A DNA stretch of 64,000 bases from Thalassia testudinum (lineage: Eukaryota > Streptophyta > Magnoliopsida > Alismatales > Hydrocharitaceae). The notes below the pieces were generated by a model, which made no database searches, was not told the origin of the DNA, and saw nothing but the letters and a program-made list of their open reading frames with translations. The translations under genes were made by a program, and so were the position numbers. The stretch spans positions 159,514,501 to 159,578,500 of the forward strand of contig JAZHRO010000063.1 of assembly GCA_037157565.1 (NCBI GenBank). The letters are read 5' to 3'. Positions 35,380-47,740 of the stretch are shown here, in pieces. How positions within the stretch are numbered: the first letter of the stretch is position 1; each line of letters opens with the position of its first letter.

Positions 35380-36012
35380 TAGGCGCTTTCAAAGTCCCAC
35401 ATCGGTAACGTTTGCCATCCTGCAGCGCTATATTAGTGTTTTGTGACATGGCCTTGCCAGTCGTCATAGGTGTCGGGCACTAAAACACATACCCTTACTC
35501 CTGTATCTCTCGAGCATGATTTGGCATGAGCATATGGTGTGTGGTACATGGGTCGGGGGCTGCACATTGTGCGTGGGCCTGTGTGGGCCAATAATAAGCT
35601 ATAAACAGGATCTAATACATCTAATAAAGAACTAGGGTGGCCCTAGTAGAGATCTGGTCCCACCCAGTAATGGGTGCTATGTAGTCCTTGAAAAGGCCAC
35701 TCGTCCACTAAACCAAATTTTGAACCTGTTGAAAATGTGATCCGAGCTGGTCTGAACCAGCTGAGAAGTTGTGAGTGAAGATGAGAAGGCTTGAATATGG
35801 CTAAGTGTTCGAGCCCTCTGTGAGTTGTGCCTGCGTGTGCTCTGTGAGTTGTGTAGTGTGTGCTAGTGTGAGTCTGTGCATGAGTATATATGTACGTATA
35901 TATAGAAGTATACAATTTATAATGTATACGTACATAAATAATATAATATAATGTATACTAGTATAGTATAAATAAGTGTATATAGAGTAGGCTTGTTTGA
36001 GCTCTCATATGT

Positions 36013-36059
36013 ATATATATAAACAAAGGGCTTTAGTGACGAATACATCCATCACTGTA
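36013..36059 (+). promoter_or_regulatory. TATA and AGTGAC inverted repeat in LTR B
   Basis: TATATATAAAC at about 36013-36023 is followed by TTTAGTGACG and CATCACTGTA arms (36032-36059). LTR C has the same arrangement at 38165-38218 with cleaner arms (TTTAGTGAC, GTCACTGTA). Here the repeat follows the TATA instead of preceding it. Confidence 0.55.
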
Positions 36060-36700
36060 TATATATATATGTATGTTAGTATAAGTAGTTTTTGCCTTAG
36101 AAAGTGTAAATATGTTACTAAAGCTACACTAACGTTTATATATGTCACTGTACATAGGATTATAAGTAAGTATAGATAATAGTTTTTGCCTTATGTTATG
36201 TATACAATTTTACTAAGGTTATAGCGACACTTATATATGTTATTATATATATTATATATGTTACAATAGATATTAGTATGTTATAATGAATTAGTATAGT
36301 AGATATTATTAGCTATTTTTGTACATATACTTAGGTATTAACTATATTAGTTGTAAATAATTAAAATAGACTAGTTGTACATAGTTTTTAATGCTTATGT
36401 GTGTACATTTGTTTCCAAGCATTGTAATGTGTTCTTTTGTATATAACTAACCAAATTCTTTTATTCATTCATTTTTTATAAATAAAATCAACATTTTTGG
36501 AATAAAAGAATGTTTTTGGATATAAAGAGTGATGTATATCAATAACTACCTCCCAGTAAACGACCTGGAATAAACCAATAAAAATTAAGTATATAAATAA
36601 AATTGACGCGACAATGGTTTGTATTTGTGACGTATACTATAACAATGACATTTCAAAACCCCTTTATCGTACGAACCGGTCGTCGATGCCATCATATTTT

Positions 36701-36717
36701 TGGCACCGTTGCCGGGG
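36701..36717 (+). promoter_or_regulatory. Primer binding site of element B-C (tRNA-Asp)
   Basis: TGGCACCGTTGCCGGGG, identical to that of elements I and II, six bases after the inferred end of LTR B. Confidence 0.88.
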
Positions 36718-37435
36718 ATAAAAACCCAACAACAATGCTTTATTGTGATTGTTTGACAAATGTCACAAAAAGTCAATTAAAAACCATCGTGATGATTGAA
36801 GCTACATAATTCAGTTAATCCCACTTTACAAGGGAAATTACATTTGTTTGAATTTTTGTAATTCAGTTAATCCCACTTGAGCCACACGCTAAGTTTGATA
36901 TCTCATTTTGAACTTGAATATGATGGTGCATTCTCATGTCCTAACTCATGCTTTTACAAAGATTATGCTTTCCTTTTGCTTCATTCAAATCACTAAATTC
37001 TCCTGATGGTAGTTAACATAGATCTTTCTTTTATAAGCATGACACTGGGTGATTGAAGATATAGAAGATTAAATATGGAGCATGAAAAGATCAACAATGG
37101 GAGACCCAGACAACTTTTAAATTTTAAACTTTTAATGTGTTATGAATATTTGATGTTTTTAACTTTTACAAACATGGTGTCATTGGCTTGCTTTATTGTA
37201 AACTTTATTTTACTTTGCATGTGGTTTCAACATTGGACCATATATGTGGTTTGCTAAGCTAACTTCAAGCATGGTAGGATACATTCTTTGTCAATTGCCA
37301 TGGTAGGATAAAATTTTGTCTATTTTTTAATGATTGGACTTGTGTAAATTATGTATGTGTTTTTTGGTTTCGACAAATCATATTGAAAATAGCTCTATAA
37401 TTCAATGATTAGAGTGTATGTGCTCGTTCTATCAA

Positions 37436-37791
37436 CAAACTTTATTTAACCCACTTAACCCGTCTAAAACCCGTATAACCCATTTAATCTTTTCAACTCA
37501 CCATTTAACCCATTTACCCATTTCACCTATTTCACCCATTTAACCCATTTACACACTTAAAACCTGTTTAACCAATTTAAAATCCATTTAACCCACTTAA
37601 CCCATTTAACCTGTTTAATTAAATGGGTTAGACAGGTTGAGTTGGGTCTAAGTATTTATAAACGGGTCAGGTTTGGGTTTCGGTAGTTGAACCCATTTAA
37701 TAAATGGGTCCAACTTGACCCAACCCAAATTTTAGTGGGTTTGGGGTAGATGGGTCGAGTCCAACCTAACCCAACCCGTTTGACACCCCTA
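37436..37791. mobile_element. hAT-like terminal region with aaccca-type subterminal repeats
   Basis: Many copies of cccatttaa/aaatggg in both orientations end at TTTGACACCCCTA (37779-37791). Its complement TAGGGGTGTCAAA is typical of plant hAT ends. The opposite terminal repeat and an 8-bp duplication were not found. It cuts into the U3 side of LTR C. Confidence 0.5.
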
Positions 37792-38771
37792 GGTGCTGTG
37801 TATCCTGCGAAAGGCTGGCTCGTCCATTAAAAAAACCAATTTTTGATTGAGCGAATAGTAAAGAGCTATGTGCGTGTGAGAGGTTTGAAAAATAGACTAT
37901 CGAAGAGAAAGGAAAGGGACATCAAATTGGCTAAGTGTTGGTGAGTGAAGAGCATGAGTGACATAAGTGTGGAAGCCTTGAGAGGCTGTGCAGTATGTGT
38001 ATGCAAGCAGTGTATGTATAACTGTATATGTGTAGAGTAAATAGTATAAGTATATAACATTCATGTAAATAAAATAAAATATATGTATATGTAATGTATA
38101 TGTATACATAGGTAATATATATATAAATAAATATAGTTAGAATAGTATGTACCTATTTGAGCCTTATATATATAAAAAAAAACTTTAAGGTTTTAGTGAC
38201 AGTTGTATTTGTCACTGTAGTTATGTATAAATGTTAGTAAACTCATTTCTTTTGCCTTAAGTTGTACATACTTTTACTAAGGCTATAGTAACACTTATTT
38301 ATGTTACTATATATGTTACAAGAGTTAATATTATATGTGAGTATGTTTAGTTTAGTGTATATTAGTAGTTATTTTTGTACCTATACTTAGGTATTATTTA
38401 GGTTAGTTGTACATAACTAACATAGAGTAGTATTACTTAGTTTTTAATGTTTGTTTAGTTGTTAATATGTTTAAAGCATTGTAGTGCATATTAATTGATT
38501 CTTTTATACATAATTGATCAATTCATTCATTATTTGATTCATTAATTCATGTTGTAAATATAATTAAAATTTTTAAAATAAAAGAACATTTTTGGAACAT
38601 AGAGAGTGATATATATCAATAACTACCTCCCAGTGAATGGCTTGAAATAAGCCAGTAACAATTATGTAAATAAATAAAATGACATAACATTTATTTGCAT
38701 TGTGACAAGTATACTACAACAACGACAATATTAAAACACGATTTTTATTGCAACATGATTGTCGACGGTCA

Positions 38772-40643
38772 ATAACTCATGGGTTTATACCATTAGTTAA
38801 ATTACTACCAACTCTGGTTAACTTGCTAACAGTGGACAAATGGAAAGGTATTTTAGTTAACGGCGAGAAGATGTGAGGGGTAATTACGTAATTACCGATA
38901 ACATAGGAGTAGAGACGTAATATCAAATTATTATAGGGATATATATGTAAAAATCCCATAAAGTATTATAAGGATAAATGAAGAGAGATATTTGTTTAGG
39001 TGGTAGAATTAATGATAGGATAAAATAATTGATATATTAATTTGATGATAGTGGGTAATTGTTTAATATTATAATATAAATATGAGTAAGTTGATGTTAT
39101 ATAGTAAATGTATTTTAGTGAATATACTATGTTAGAGTGAATATATTTTAATATATATTAATATTAATGTTGTGTGATGAGATAGTTTGATATTGATGTT
39201 CATTAATAGAGTGAAATAAGTTATATCCCTTAACTTTGAATTTAATTACTTTGACATTTCTTTATTATCCATTGATCCAGGAATAATCCTCTTATTTATA
39301 CTACTCCCAAATGCAAGATAAAGGAAAATGAATATTTCCATAAATCAAAATTCAGGAATCCTACAATTATATTTAACTAGTGGGCAAGCTTGCACTTCAT
39401 GGAGGAAATAATATTATTGTTGATGAAATATTATATCATAAAGAATCATGGTTAATTAATTAGATGCATGCATATCATATTAAATGTATCATGCTAAATT
39501 TATTGTTAGTATCAATGGAGGTGAAGAGCTTCTTCCTATTGTCAGGATTGATGAGGGAGGGAGTGGAGGGCATTAATGCAGTTGACAACGAGAACCCTGT
39601 CGAGGTGGGGGGTCGCAGAGGGAGAAGAGGTGGGCCATTTAACGTTTATAGTTTTATTCGTTGTGTATATATACATGCATATTATAGATAGCTTGATTAT
39701 ATATATCCTTTTACGCTGCAGTGGCATCATAAAACAAAACTTTTACTTAACGCAGTGACCCTTCGCTTTCCCCTTTCCCCCATTGAGTGAAGCCTTAGCA
39801 CTATGTGGGGCCTCGGTCAACCTCCAGCTTGCTGAGGCCCCTGCCCCCCTCCCTGCCACAACCCCTCTTCCGCTACCCCCCCTCCCCCACCCGCTTATTT
39901 CTCCATCCACTCCACCTCATCTTTTCCTTCAGCAGTTGGTGCGTCTTCGACTGAGATGTGAGTTGGGTGCAAGGGGTAGGTGGCTTCTCCGACTCCTTCA
40001 AGCTTGTCGAGCTCTGACGCTGTGCTCGAAGGTTGGTGGTGACTGTCTTCCTAGGTTGAGATGTTCTTCATCGTCACCTCTGCTCCATCAGGGTTCTTGA
40101 CTAGTTTTTGGTTGTTGTGGGTTTATTTTTTTCTTGTTATGGTTTGTTTTAGTGATGGGACACATAAGGAATCGTACTTACCACGATCAAGACTTGATCA
40201 GTGCCTTAGCCTACTAATTTTTCCTGTTTCATGCAAATCATGAACTTTGTTCGATGGCAGGCATTGTGATATAAGTGCGGTTTTAGAAGCAAGTTGGTTT
40301 GAACACCTAATGTTTTTGATTCACATGTTTTGATATGTCATTCCCATTCTTGAGAGGTGTGTTTCCCTCTTGGAGGACGTAAGTGTTCATGTAATCTATT
40401 TCTCCCATCAATGAAGTCATTCTTTACAAAAAAAAAACTAGAGGTGCCGATTAATTCACCCACATATTGGTGTAAGCTGCATTGTTTACACATACATGTG
40501 AACCTATGTAGGCCAGCAGTGATGTCCTTCGTGAAGCTACGGTCATCCATGCATGGTGCCTTTGAGTATTATCAAATATTATGAAGGTAGGTTAGACGAA
40601 GTGGGAGCATCCACGTGGAAGATTCCATTAGTTTGAAATTATA
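38772..40643. other. Unassigned region
   Basis: AT-rich to about 39700, then a C-rich stretch (39770-39930) and mixed sequence ending in a run of ten A at about 40428-40437. The A run after tcatcaatgaagtcattctttac-like sequence resembles the 3' end of a retroposed copy, but no protein match, start or flanking duplication was recognised. Confidence 0.4.
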
Positions 40644-41004
40644 GGTCCTGTTTGTTAGAGGTTTAAAGTTTAAGATCGAATAAAATTTAGGAAATTTTAA
40701 AGAGGGATAAGTAGATGGATAAGAGAAGGGTTAGTTGGTGTGGATGTGATAATTGAATTGATATATTATTATTGATTTTTATTTTTATTTGTATTGGGAG
40801 TGGATTAGTAGGATAGATGTCATACGTGAATGTGATAGGTAAGAGTGAGTTAATGGAGGTAGATATGATTGATAAGAGATAGATGTGATAGATGATGGTA
40901 CATGTGATAGATAAAGAATAAAACTTTTCACTATTCATTCATTGTAGCTTTAAGCCTCGATACATAAGATAAAATCTTCCTTTAAACCTCTACCAAAAGA
41001 AGCC
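40644..41004. mobile_element. MITE, PIF/Harbinger-like
   Basis: 361 bp. Imperfect terminal inverted repeats start GGTCCTGTTTGTTAGAGG on the left and GGCTTCTTTTGGTAGAGG on the complement of the right. Both extend inward with TTTAAAG. The flanking triplet ATA occurs on both sides (40641-40643, 41005-41007). No coding capacity. Confidence 0.65.
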
Positions 41005-42147
41005 ATAGGATTCGTGCACGCTTAGGTATTACGCCTACGAGGTCATGGCTTTGCATGACTGTCTGCATTTGGAGATACAGGTACCATAGTGCTACTAAAA
41101 TAATCAAATATACTTGTGATTAAGTGGGGGAAATCTTGAAGAAAAATCACACAGTTAAATGCTGTCAAAAATTGACACGATAATAAAATGGTAACTTACT
41201 CCTACTTTCTACAGGTGCCATATGTATAATTAAACTAAGGAGGGGTTGCCTTCCAATCAGAGATCCTCAATGCCACCAACCAAAAAGCAGATCGAGCTTC
41301 TACGTAGCTTTGGTTAATGTCTGTAGCAATCTACTCAAGAGACTCCACAGCTCCGCGAACCACCTCCAGTGTTCCATTGAGTTGCACTCTTATATATCAC
41401 CTAATTATTACCTCCCCTCACAACATCTCCATGGAGCTCGTGATGAAAGATCAGCCGACGGAGAAGGCACATCGGTGAGTGTGGAGAGATTGGCACCTTG
41501 CCACGAGAAGAGCACATGATGCGACAGTAGAGGCAACTCCACTCGTGACTATTGAGGGAGGTGGATAAGGTTGTCAGAGAGCATGGCGGTGTTGTCACTC
41601 TCGACGTTCACGTCGCTGCTCATAGAGTTAGTGGGTAGGCTTGACCACTTGGTGGGATGTGGTTGATGAGCTTGCCAAGTTGGCCAAGTTCAAGGAAGAG
41701 GCTATCGACTAAGATGAAGCTCAAGGAAACATGTTCGCATGTATTCTTAGAAAAAAAACTCGATTAGGGATTTTAGGGGCTCCGAGGACTCGTGTTTTGT
41801 TGTTCTTGTTGTTGTATCTCCTCTATTCGAAGTCACCCATATATATAGGTCAATACCATGATCCGTATGCCCCAAAAATCCCCCTTATTAAGATTATAAC
41901 ACCAATACATTAAACTCATGCGTTATCATATTCGAAATCTTGTGTAGTTATTTTTGTATTCATGGATTTTTTATTTCTTAACAATTGAGGTCATTTAAGG
42001 GTGATTTATATCCCTTTATAATGGTTCTACATCTTCCACTTGACCAAAATGATCAAGGAAAGTCCATACTCCCACTATTCGTGTAGTGTCAATTCTTCTT
42101 GGAGATGTACATTAAAGCTCATTACCATGTATACTCAATCTCATGAC
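41005..42147. other. Unassigned region, right part probably copia 3' end
   Basis: No gene recognised in 41005-41700. On the minus strand, sequence following the copia fragment includes a purine tract agtgggag (complement of about 42070) next to tggactttcc, which may begin its 3' LTR at 42066. The far end of that LTR was not found. Confidence 0.35.
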
Positions 42148-42348
42148 TCATTCATTCTTGAGTCCCATTAAACCAACATGTTTAATGTATGTTCTAGCTG
42201 GAATTCCCTTTGTAAGAGAATCAGCTAATATATCACTTGTAGGTATATAAGTTACCTTTATTTCTTGTTTGGCCACTATATCTGAAATATAGTGATATTG
42301 GATCTCACTAGGCTTTCCTTTGAAATTATTTACCCCACTGTGAATCAA
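42148..42348 (-). pseudogene. Ty1/copia RNase H C-terminal fragment
   Basis: About 66 codons on the minus strand end with the copia RNase H tail: KPSEIQYHYISDIV, then VTYIPTSDILADSLTKG. In copia elements this is the very end of the polyprotein, after which a polypurine tract and the 3' LTR follow. Nothing upstream is recognisable, so it is a truncated relic. It is the only Ty1/copia coding trace in the window. Confidence 0.85.
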
Positions 42349-42850
42349 GCTTATTTGTAAGGGTTTGGATTTTATTTGTGTTTAATTATCTAATTAAAAT
42401 CTTATTGGGTTGCTTAATGTTGGATTAAGGGCCTTGGGGGGGAAATAGTACCTTTAAAAGATAAGAAACCCCCTTATTTTGTTAGCAAAATGTTAATAAT
42501 GGAAAAGTTGAGGGGCCATTTGTAAAGAAATTTAAGTTGGTGGACTTACTTGGAGCTTAAGAAAGGAAGTGGAGGGTCTTGAGCATAAGTTTCCCCTCCC
42601 ATTTAAATTGTCGGGTTGGCTTGTTTGAGAAGCCATGCCCTCCTTTTATCAAATGAGAGAAAGAAAAGGAAAGAAAGAAGAGAGGGTAAAGGGAGAGTCT
42701 CCTCTCCTCTCCCCCCTTTAGATCCACCTTCTACTACTGTTGCTACTGCTGCTATTGCCGTTGTTGCTCTCACTGTTGCTGCTGCTGTGACTGCAGCAAG
42801 GAGGAGAAGAGGAAGGGAGGAGCTACTACTACAAGCTTGAGGTAGGAGTT
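42349..42850 (+). other. Possible LTR 5' part of another gypsy element, split by solo LTR
   Basis: No gene. The tgtaagggtttgg start, G-rich U3, aaattg TATA-like area and purine tract (42655-42700) followed by gttgctactgctgct resemble a chromovirus LTR or leader. Sequence after the solo LTR (from 45522) may be its continuation. This is a composition-based guess. Confidence 0.3.
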
Positions 42851-45521
42851 TGTAACGACCCGGTTCCCGAGTCCCTACGAGACACGAGAACCGGACCGAC
42901 TCGACTAATCCCAAGACCAGGTCGTCCAACGAGGAAGTAACCAAAAAAGCAGTAAAATAAACCACATTCAGCATGAATATAACTAACAGTAAGGAAGTAC
43001 AGCAGTAAGGAAAGAAACTACTACCGTAGATACCACCACAACAGTAGAACAACATTTATCATATAACAAGAACTGCAGGTAAAGAAAGTATAGCGGAAAC
43101 AAAAACTACTCACTAGAACAGAAACAAAAGAGGTACAAAAGACTGTGGTAAACTCTACTGGACCCTACTCGGCCCAGCGTCCTCTGCAGCCGTCGACCCA
43201 GGCTGCTCAACACCTGGTCCTGAAAAAGGTAACAAGTGTAACACGTCAGCAAAACGCTGAGTAGAGTGGCAAACAAACTAAAGGCAACAGTAGAGTGTAC
43301 AGTAGCTGTTATGTTCTACTACTTCCTTTATTTACATCTTTCAATTTTCTCACTATTTCATTTATTTCTCAGATCCTTTACTTGATCTCGAATGTCCTCG
43401 TGGGAACGATCTTGATTGCAGTCTTTTCCAAAAGTAAAAGTAGCATGTGGTGCTCTCCTGGCCGGGAGAGTCCCCCGTGGTGATCCTACCCTCAGTCAAC
43501 CACCCCAAGGTCACTGACAGACGTAACGGAGACTACGGCACGCGCGATAAACGCACAGGTAGCTAGCCCGCACTGGCACGCGGTCAGTCATTTCCATTAA
43601 CGGGTACGCCCAAAGCACAGCACGGAACCAGGGCAGAGCCCTCTCAGTAACAGGGGTTCAACCCCTCCACAGTAACCAAACCGGGGCCTTGCCCCTCCAC
43701 AGTCCGCACACCCTCACCTGACTACCCTGGTTTGCCCTAGTGGGCCTAACAAGTCGGTGAAGGAGGCTAGCAGAACCCCGGGGCCCGTGGGGTAGCTAGT
43801 ACTCTCCTAACACTAGTAGCTCTCCTCGGTACTACGTACATGAGGACCAACAAGTCGGTACAGAGCGGCCAATCCTAACCCCGGGCCCCTGGGGTGGCTG
43901 GCCCCACTCTGCACTAAACAGGTACAGGTACTTCCCTTAGTACTGCGTACCTAAGAGATAGTACAAACTACATCTCAGTTCCATTCCTTTTTCTTTCCAG
44001 GAGTTCCACTCCTAATTCCCCGTAGGGTTCCAGCTCTTTATCTCAGAACATCATATGTTTCACTTTCCAGTTTCACATTCTCACAATCCTTGATCTCAAT
44101 CATGTTTCTTTATTCATAACAGGCAGCTGTTAATTCAATTTACAGGCAGCTTTATATTCCTTTCCATTTTTCCAAGACTGCAGTATTATACATTCCACTA
44201 GTTTTTCCATCCTAGGGTTCATGCCACATCCTAGGATCTAGCATACAACTAGTTTTCCAGCCCTAGGATTCATGCATCACCTAGGAGCTATCATTCCATA
44301 CATTTCTCATTCCTAGGATTCATGCAATGTCCTAGATTCTAGTTATGGTTCCATACTTTAACAGATTTTAATAATAAACTTAAGCCACTCTACCAGGTAC
44401 AACGGGAGTAATGGGGGCGTGATCGGGAATCCCGCGTGCCTCCGTGACTCTCAAGACTGCAACTGAACGAGGTCCTATCACAAGGATCAAACACAAGGAG
44501 TGTCTCAAAACAGTGTATAGCTACTGTAGACGGGTGGAGGAATTAATTCTGAAAAGAACGCAACTCGAATCGCGGAAAACGGAACCCGAATGGGCCCTAA
44601 ACGGGTCGAAAAAGATGATATTGTGCAAAATCAGACGTCTGGAACTTCTTCCAGACGTCTTAAACAGTGGATCAGAGAATTACCTATTCAGTGTGGTTTC
44701 CCAGACGTCCAGAAGTCTGCGGGGACGTCTGTCCTAGCTCCCAGATGTCCGATGGTCACCCCGGACGTCTGGAGGTCACTCCCGCCGTCTGGTACAACTT
44801 CCAGACATCTGATTCGCAAAGGATGGCGAATCAGCGAACCTGCGCACAGCCAACTCCCTCCCTTAGTACGGTCAGTCGACAGGAAGGAAGAAGAAAGCGG
44901 AATACACACCTTTCAGACGTCTGTATGAGCTACTAGACGTCGTCCTCGCCGTCTGCCTATCAACCCAGACGTCTGATTCTGGAAATTTTTCCAGAATCAG
45001 GGCGCTACTCGGCCTCCGCTCGCGACGCCGCCCACGTCGCACCTCGCGCGCCTGCTACTCAGACTGCAGCAGGTCCCTCGCCGCGTCGTTCCGCGCCCCC
45101 TGCGCCCTCCGCCGGCCGGCCAAGCCGCTCCGGCGAGCTCGCCCTCATGATAGAGCTCCGCTCTCGCACGCCGCACCTCCTCCGCGCTCACTGTGGCCGC
45201 CGCTGCCGCCCTCGCGCTCGCGCTCACGCTCATGCTCACTGGCTGAAGGAGGAGAAGGAGGAGACGGTGGAGACGGGAGGGGAGGCGTGCCCTTTTAAGG
45301 CCGCGCGAAGAGGAGAGAGAAGGATTTGCGGCAGGGGAATCCTGCAGCCGCAGGAGAGAAGAAGGCGAATATGCGATCTGCGCGCTCAGGCGCGCAGACG
45401 ACTCGCGTGTGTCGAAAATAACGGATTTCCAGACGTCTGGAAACTATCCCAGACGTCTGGTCAGACATCTGGACAACCCTCCAGACGTCTTAAAAGACGT
45501 CTGCGCCACACGCTCGTTACC
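42851..45521 (-). repeat. Solo LTR of the element 0 family (2671 bp)
   Basis: It matches 4645-7291 end to end, starting TGTAACG and ending CGTTAC plus a mutated last base. The flanks gagtt (42846-42850) and cagtt (45522-45526) look like a target duplication with one change. No PBS lies beside it, so it is a solo LTR left by recombination. It retains the CCTAGG pairs, CpG-rich block and GACGTC clusters. Confidence 0.9.
44634..45501. repeat. GACGTC palindrome array in the solo LTR
   Basis: Twelve exact sites start at 44634, 44654, 44704, 44724, 44764, 44916, 44936, 44968, 45432, 45452, 45484 and 45496. They hold the same two-cluster positions as in the element 0 LTR, plus decayed forms (GATGTC, GACATC). 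Confidence 0.85.
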
Positions 45522-45838
45522 CAGTTCTTCCCCTTTGATACCTCTTTTTATCTTCCCTTCAACGAAATAAGTAAATGGAAGGGTGATTGTAGCTAGGGAA
45601 GGTTGTGTATTCGGTATATATGCTTGATATGTTTGATTTGAAAACATTGGGGTTGTTTGGGATATGAGAATGGCAATGGGACCTTAGGTAATAAATGATG
45701 AAATTTCAATGTTTTATGTGATTATAGATGTAATAGATGTGTTTTAGAATGGTCTAGAGTCAATGGAGATGATTTCATGCCTGTTAGCAATCCAAAAAGT
45801 GCATTTCAAAACCCAATCCGGTTCTAATCTATAGATTG

Positions 45839-46130
45839 GACGTCTAATCTATTGATCAGACGTCCAATCTGCCTAATCTTGACATCTGGGCCATTGCTTG
45901 GATGTCCCTGTAATGGACCTGGAGTTCCAGCTATGAAACTCTCATGAATGGACATCTAGACTCATGAATGGACGTCCAGATTGTCCTCTGGATGTCCAAC
46001 AAAGGTCATGGACGTCCAATGGACAGGGAGAGGGCCCTTCCTAGATGACAGGTTCTAGATGTCTGGACATTTATCAGACGTCCTAAGTGGCCAAATTGGA
46101 TGTCTAATACTTTTATTGGATGTCCAATAA
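45839..46130. repeat. Second GACGTC-type array outside the solo LTR
   Basis: Five exact GACGTC sites (45839, 45859, 45971, 46011, 46077) are interspersed with several GATGTC and GACATC variants. Many read TGGACGTCCA. The flanking sequence is unrelated to the neighbouring solo LTR. The surrounding 45522-46232 has no gene. Confidence 0.75.
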
Positions 46131-46232
46131 GGCATATGTGATCCCATTTCGTGTAGAAACTCCTCAGGAGGACCAAGAGCTCAATTTATTTGGCTAAATG
46201 TGAGCCAAATATCAAAGAATGAACGTGGTAAG

Positions 46233-47717
46233 TGATAAATCTATATTTATATACATAATTTATGTCTAACTATTGTTAGTTTAAGAATAAAATAGTTTAC
46301 ATTACATTTGATTAGATTATATTAGTCACATTATAGTATTTTGTAAATATTACATTTTTAGGAGTATAATTATAATGTTTGCTACTGCTTATATCGGGTG
46401 CCTTCATATAATTTTTTTTTGTGTGTGCAGGCATCAAGTTTGAAAGTGATTGGAGTTTTACATAGAGAAGATATTATTTTGATAGGATTGAACCTATTTC
46501 GTGTAACAAAATCTAAACCCAATTAAACCTTAACTTTAACCTATTTAAAAATGAAATCCCATAGCCTTTCCTATGTATACCACCCAATATTCCCTCCTAT
46601 TAAAAAAATAAAATTCCATCCTACCATATAATTTCTACCCCCTCGTAATTTCCCATCCCCAACCGATTCCCTGCCCAACTTTTCTATCCCAACAAAAAAT
46701 CCCACGTAACCTTTTCCACCAAACAAACCAACCCCTCCTATCCACAAATCCCATGCACAATCCTACACATTCCCCACCAACGTACACACCCGGCAACAAA
46801 ATCCCCTACGTAAATCGCAACAGCCGTATTCCACCACCAAACAAAAATTCCCACGCTCCTTAATTAATTCCCAACGAAATTCTATCCCCCAACAACGTAC
46901 CCAGCCGACTCGTGCCCTCTCTCTGAATTATTTAAAGCCCTCTCCTCACAGTTCTTCACGGCTCCAGATGACACTTCCCTCTCTCAATTCATCTCTTTTG
47001 ACCGTACTTCTTTCACGTCCGCCGCTCCTCCCTCTCCGAATTCTCTCTCATCTCCCTGATCATCCTCGTTAATTCTCCACCAAATATCCAACCTTGCTTA
47101 TCCTATGTATCTCCCTCTTCCTCTCTATCTCTATGTTCGCAACCGCATGCATCTCTTCGACAGCCATGACCTTCAACCTCGGACCGCATGCTCCGCTCTT
47201 CTTCGCCGCACGACCATGACGTCCGACCATCATTCTCCGATCTCCAGACACTAGACGAGTCTCGGCATGTTCCTACACTTCCACAACGTGTCTTCTCCGA
47301 CTCTTCACCTCCGTGCGCAACTTCACCGAGAACCTTCAACGGCACTCTCCACCCCCGTCACGACATCGCCGAACTTTTATCTGAGAATTTTTTTCTTCCT
47401 CCTCTTGTTATTTTATGTTATTCTGACTTTCTAGTAATAATTAAGTTTTTATTTGTATTTACATGTTCACTTCGTATTTGTCTCCGTGTTTGTTTCATTG
47501 ACTTGCATTTATTATATATAAAAAATAAAAAAATAATAATAAAATATATATAGACTTGGTCAGGTTGGAAACTTTCTAGATATCTCTACCTCCTTGTGAG
47601 ATGACCCGTACTCCCAACATTATTCTCATAATTTTCAGAGACGATTTTTATAAATTTAAAACGACGTATTTTCGCACCTATGATGACATATTTATCATTA
47701 TTGAGATTTCACAATCA
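46233..47717 (+). repeat. 5' LTR of element V
   Basis: The right edge (CAATCA at 47717) is fixed by the PBS. The left edge TGATAAATC at 46233 is a guess by analogy with LTR VII. U3 is pyrimidine- and CCA-rich, with a TATA-like attatttaaag at about 46927. The U5 has cctccttgtgagatgacccg in place of the usual Athila signature. Confidence 0.55.
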
Positions 47718-47723
47718 GTTTTT

Positions 47724-47740
47724 TTGCACCGTTACTGGGG
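47724..47740 (+). promoter_or_regulatory. Degenerate tRNA-Asp primer binding site of element V
   Basis: TTGCACCGTTACTGGGG matches the tRNA-Asp PBS consensus with a few substitutions and sits six bases after the LTR end. Confidence 0.75.

Larger units (their letters stand above)
35380..38771 (+). mobile_element. Non-coding LTR element B-C (TRIM/LARD-like), interrupted
   Basis: LTR B (about 35380-36694, left end uncertain) is followed by a tRNA-Asp PBS at 36701-36717. Then come roughly 0.7 kb without coding capacity, a hAT-like end, and the 3' part of a second LTR (C, 37792-38771). B and C share the ggtgct-gtgta motif, TATA, AGTGAC repeat, the cctcccagt U5 signature and a common terminus (GTCGATGCCATCA and GTCGACGGTCA). 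No gag or pol remains, so mobility would need proteins from an Athila-type helper (inference). Confidence 0.6.

Noticed and set aside
37436..37791. Telomere-like or satellite array of aaccca units
   Set aside because: Units are irregular, occur in both orientations and end in a hAT-type terminus, so subterminal transposon repeats explain them better.
39464..39691. Possible small gene of 75 codons
   Set aside because: Random-looking composition in AT-rich DNA, no recognisable family or splice context.
42603..43055. Minus-strand frame of 150 codons
   Set aside because: It straddles the junction between flanking DNA and the solo LTR, so it is a chance frame. Part of it recurs in the element 0 LTR at 4610-4795 as noncoding sequence.
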